A DNA stretch of 64,000 nt from contig JAKLPS010000024.1 in NCBI GenBank assembly GCA_022013695.1, positions 124,001-188,000 of the forward strand, in the 5' to 3' direction. The translations under genes were made by a program, and so were the position numbers. Numbering within the stretch: the stretch's first letter is position 1; each line of letters starts with the position of its first letter. The notes beneath the pieces were generated by a model that was not told the origin of the DNA, did no database searches, and saw only the letters and a program-made list of their open reading frames with translations. Source of the stretch: Weeksellaceae bacterium (GTDB taxonomy: Bacteria; Bacteroidota; Bacteroidia; Flavobacteriales; Weeksellaceae). Of this stretch, positions 62,683 to 64,000 are shown in pieces.

Positions 62683-63669
62683 ATGAAACAAATACTACAA
62701 TATCTCTTCAACCACCAGACTTTGACAAGAGCCGAAGCCAAAACGATTTTGACAGAGATTTCACAAAATAAATTCAATGAAAGCGAGGTCACTGCATTCG
62801 TAACCGTTTTCTTGATGAGAAGCATTACTCTGGAAGAACTCACAGGTTTCCGAGAAGCATTACTTCAATTAGCAAAACCTATTGATTTGGGAACGAATGA
62901 CTTGGTAGACATTGTCGGAACCGGTGGCGATGGAAAAAATACATTCAATATTTCTACTTTGGCGAGTTTCATCGTTGCGGGAACTGGACAAAAAGTGGCG
63001 AAACAAGGAAATTACGGCGCATCATCAATTTCCGGATCGTCTAATGTTTTAGAGGAATTAGGTTACAAATTCAAAGATAATTCTGAAGATTTGAAATCCG
63101 ATCTGGAAAAAGGAAATATTTGTTTCATCCACGCACCACTATTCCATCCCGCTTTGAAGTCTGTCGCACCTTTGAGAAAGCAATTGGGACTTAAAACCTT
63201 TTTCAATATTCTTGGACCGTTGGTAAATCCTGCGAAACCAAAATATTCGATGATCGGCGTTGCAAATCTCGAGATCGCAAGGGTTTATCAATACCTTTTG
63301 CAACAGCAGAAAAGTGAGTTTATGCTCGTTCACGCTTTGGACGGTTATGACGAAATTTCGTTAACTGGAGATACCAAAATATTCAGCAAAACGGGTGAAA
63401 AAATTTATTCAGCAGAAGATTTAAAATTCAAAAATATAGATCCGGAAAGTATTTTTGGAGGCAATACAAAAGAAGAATCAGCGAAGATTTTCATTAATAT
63501 TCTGGAAGGAAAAGGAACTCAGGAACAGAATTCTGTAGTTTTGGCAAACGCTGCGATTGCTCTAGAAAACACTGGGAAATATGGAAATTATGAAGATTGC
63601 CTGGTATTAGCAAAAGACAGTTTGGAAAGTGGAAAAGCTTTACAAAGTCTGAAAAGTATTATTAATTAG
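62683..63669 (+). CDS. trpD: Anthranilate phosphoribosyltransferase
   Basis: The 328-residue enzyme has the glycine loop VGTGGDGKNTFNIST (about residues 78-92), KQGNYGASSISGSSNVLEELG (quoted to KQGNYGASSISGSSN) and the acidic EISLTGDTKI segment, which in this family binds magnesium and PRPP. It joins anthranilate to PRPP, the second step of tryptophan synthesis. It follows the EEP gene by 5 bases. A structured repeat lies in the 106-base gap before trpC. Confidence 0.94.
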   Translation: MKQILQYLFNHQTLTRAEAKTILTEISQNKFNESEVTAFVTVFLMRSITLEELTGFREALLQLAKPIDLGTNDLVDIVGTGGDGKNTFNISTLASFIVAGTGQKVAKQGNYGASSISGSSNVLEELGYKFKDNSEDLKSDLEKGNICFIHAPLFHPALKSVAPLRKQLGLKTFFNILGPLVNPAKPKYSMIGVANLEIARVYQYLLQQQKSEFMLVHALDGYDEISLTGDTKIFSKTGEKIYSAEDLKFKNIDPESIFGGNTKEESAKIFINILEGKGTQEQNSVVLANAAIALENTGKYGNYEDCLVLAKDSLESGKALQSLKSIIN

Positions 63670-63679
63670 AATTTTTATG

Positions 63680-63742
63680 GCGACAAATTCCGTCTTCCGC
63701 TCCCTCCCGATTTTACATCGGGATCCGCTCAAGCCGGGTCGC
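63680..63742 (+). repeat. Structured interspersed element, copy C
   Basis: GCGAC (63680-63684) pairs with GTCGC (63738-63742). A five-base AAATT bulge and CCG pairing with CGG (63735-63737) follow. The inner stem CCCGAT/ATCGGG (63706-63711 with 63717-63722) has only a five-base loop. Outer stem bases differ from copy A at two positions on each side, with pairing kept. It lies between trpD and trpC and is the shortest copy. Confidence 0.72.
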
Positions 63743-63775
63743 AGTTTCAGCATCAATTGAAAAGTATGTTATAAA

Positions 63776-64000
63776 ATGACGATTTTAGATAAAATAATAG
63801 AAAGAAAAAAACAAGAAGTTGCAGATTCAAAATCCAAGATTTCTATCGAACAACTAAAAGATTCAGAATTTTTTGGAAGACCAACTTTTTCGTTGAAAGA
63901 AACTTTGAAATCCAAATCAGGAATCATCACCGAATTCAAAAGAAAATCACCGAGCAAAGGAATCATCAATGATAAAGTTTCACCATTGGAAGTCGTTTCT
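63776..64000 (+). CDS. trpC: Indole-3-glycerol phosphate synthase, N-terminal part (runs off the window)
   Basis: The first 75 codons are present, from the ATG at 63776 to the window edge. They encode the typical TrpC start ILDKIIERKKQEVADSK and then GIITEFKRKSPSKGIIN, with the Lys residues of the CdRP site. The enzyme closes the indole ring from carboxyphenylamino-deoxyribulose phosphate. It follows trpD by 106 bases, a gap filled largely by a structured repeat. The remaining two thirds cannot be judged. Confidence 0.92.
   Translation, partial: MTILDKIIERKKQEVADSKSKISIEQLKDSEFFGRPTFSLKETLKSKSGIITEFKRKSPSKGIINDKVSPLEVVS

Overview
The window is a 64 kb chromosomal segment from a low-GC member of the Flavobacteriia, most like Chryseobacterium and its relatives (Weeksellaceae). 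This rests on gene content and signals, not on a database search. The evidence is a type IX secretion (T9SS) sorting-domain protein, a GLPGLI-family protein, a PafA-type phosphatase, mevalonate-pathway genes, an S23-type four-helix bundle protein, AT-rich spacers, and upstream boxes of the Bacteroidetes TAnnTTTG type. No rRNA, tRNA, CRISPR array, phage or insertion-sequence transposase was seen.

Region by region. 0-4 kb: a lipoprotein and a GH43 glycosidase, an esterase with a starch-binding-like N-terminus, then a four-unit palindromic repeat array. 4-12 kb: seven co-directional genes, namely an M17 aminopeptidase, two ATP-grasp ligases, an alpha/beta hydrolase, a YbdK/GCS2-type ligase, a class I glutamine amidotransferase and a protein resembling permuted ATP-grasp ligases. 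This looks like a pathway for an unknown peptide-like or amidated metabolite and is the best candidate for an undescribed system. 12-24 kb: a HAD phosphatase, a BNR propeller, an amino-acid permease, pnuC, small unknowns, a nitronate monooxygenase-like enzyme, a T9SS cargo protein, a HipA-like/DUF3037 pair, ada and prmA. 24-33 kb: a UvrA paralogue, a higBA toxin-antitoxin locus whose antitoxin has an in-frame stop, a TIGR02757 protein, pafA, a GLPGLI protein and mdh. 33-47 kb: core metabolism (pfkA, gapA, recA, a glutaryl-CoA dehydrogenase-like gene), a copper ATPase with four metal-binding N-terminal repeats, a sirtuin coupled to a GNAT-nitrilase fusion, and CoA-transferase subunits split by an ABC exporter on the other strand. 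47-59 kb: a 54-residue lipoprotein, the canonical-looking UvrA, an S1/P1 nuclease, UbiA and mevalonate kinase-like genes, an MFS transporter, a thiolase, an Spx/ArsC-like protein and a thioesterase. 59-64 kb: a trp operon (trpE, trpG, trpD, start of trpC) behind a Trp-codon leader peptide and attenuator, interrupted by an S23 gene and an EEP-family nuclease gene.

Three dispersed copies of a structured intergenic element (8402-8505 on +, 14001-14106 on -, 63680-63742 on +) share one fold with compensating base changes. Two of them lie inside operons. All functional calls come from reading motifs and gene order by eye; no alignments or searches were run.
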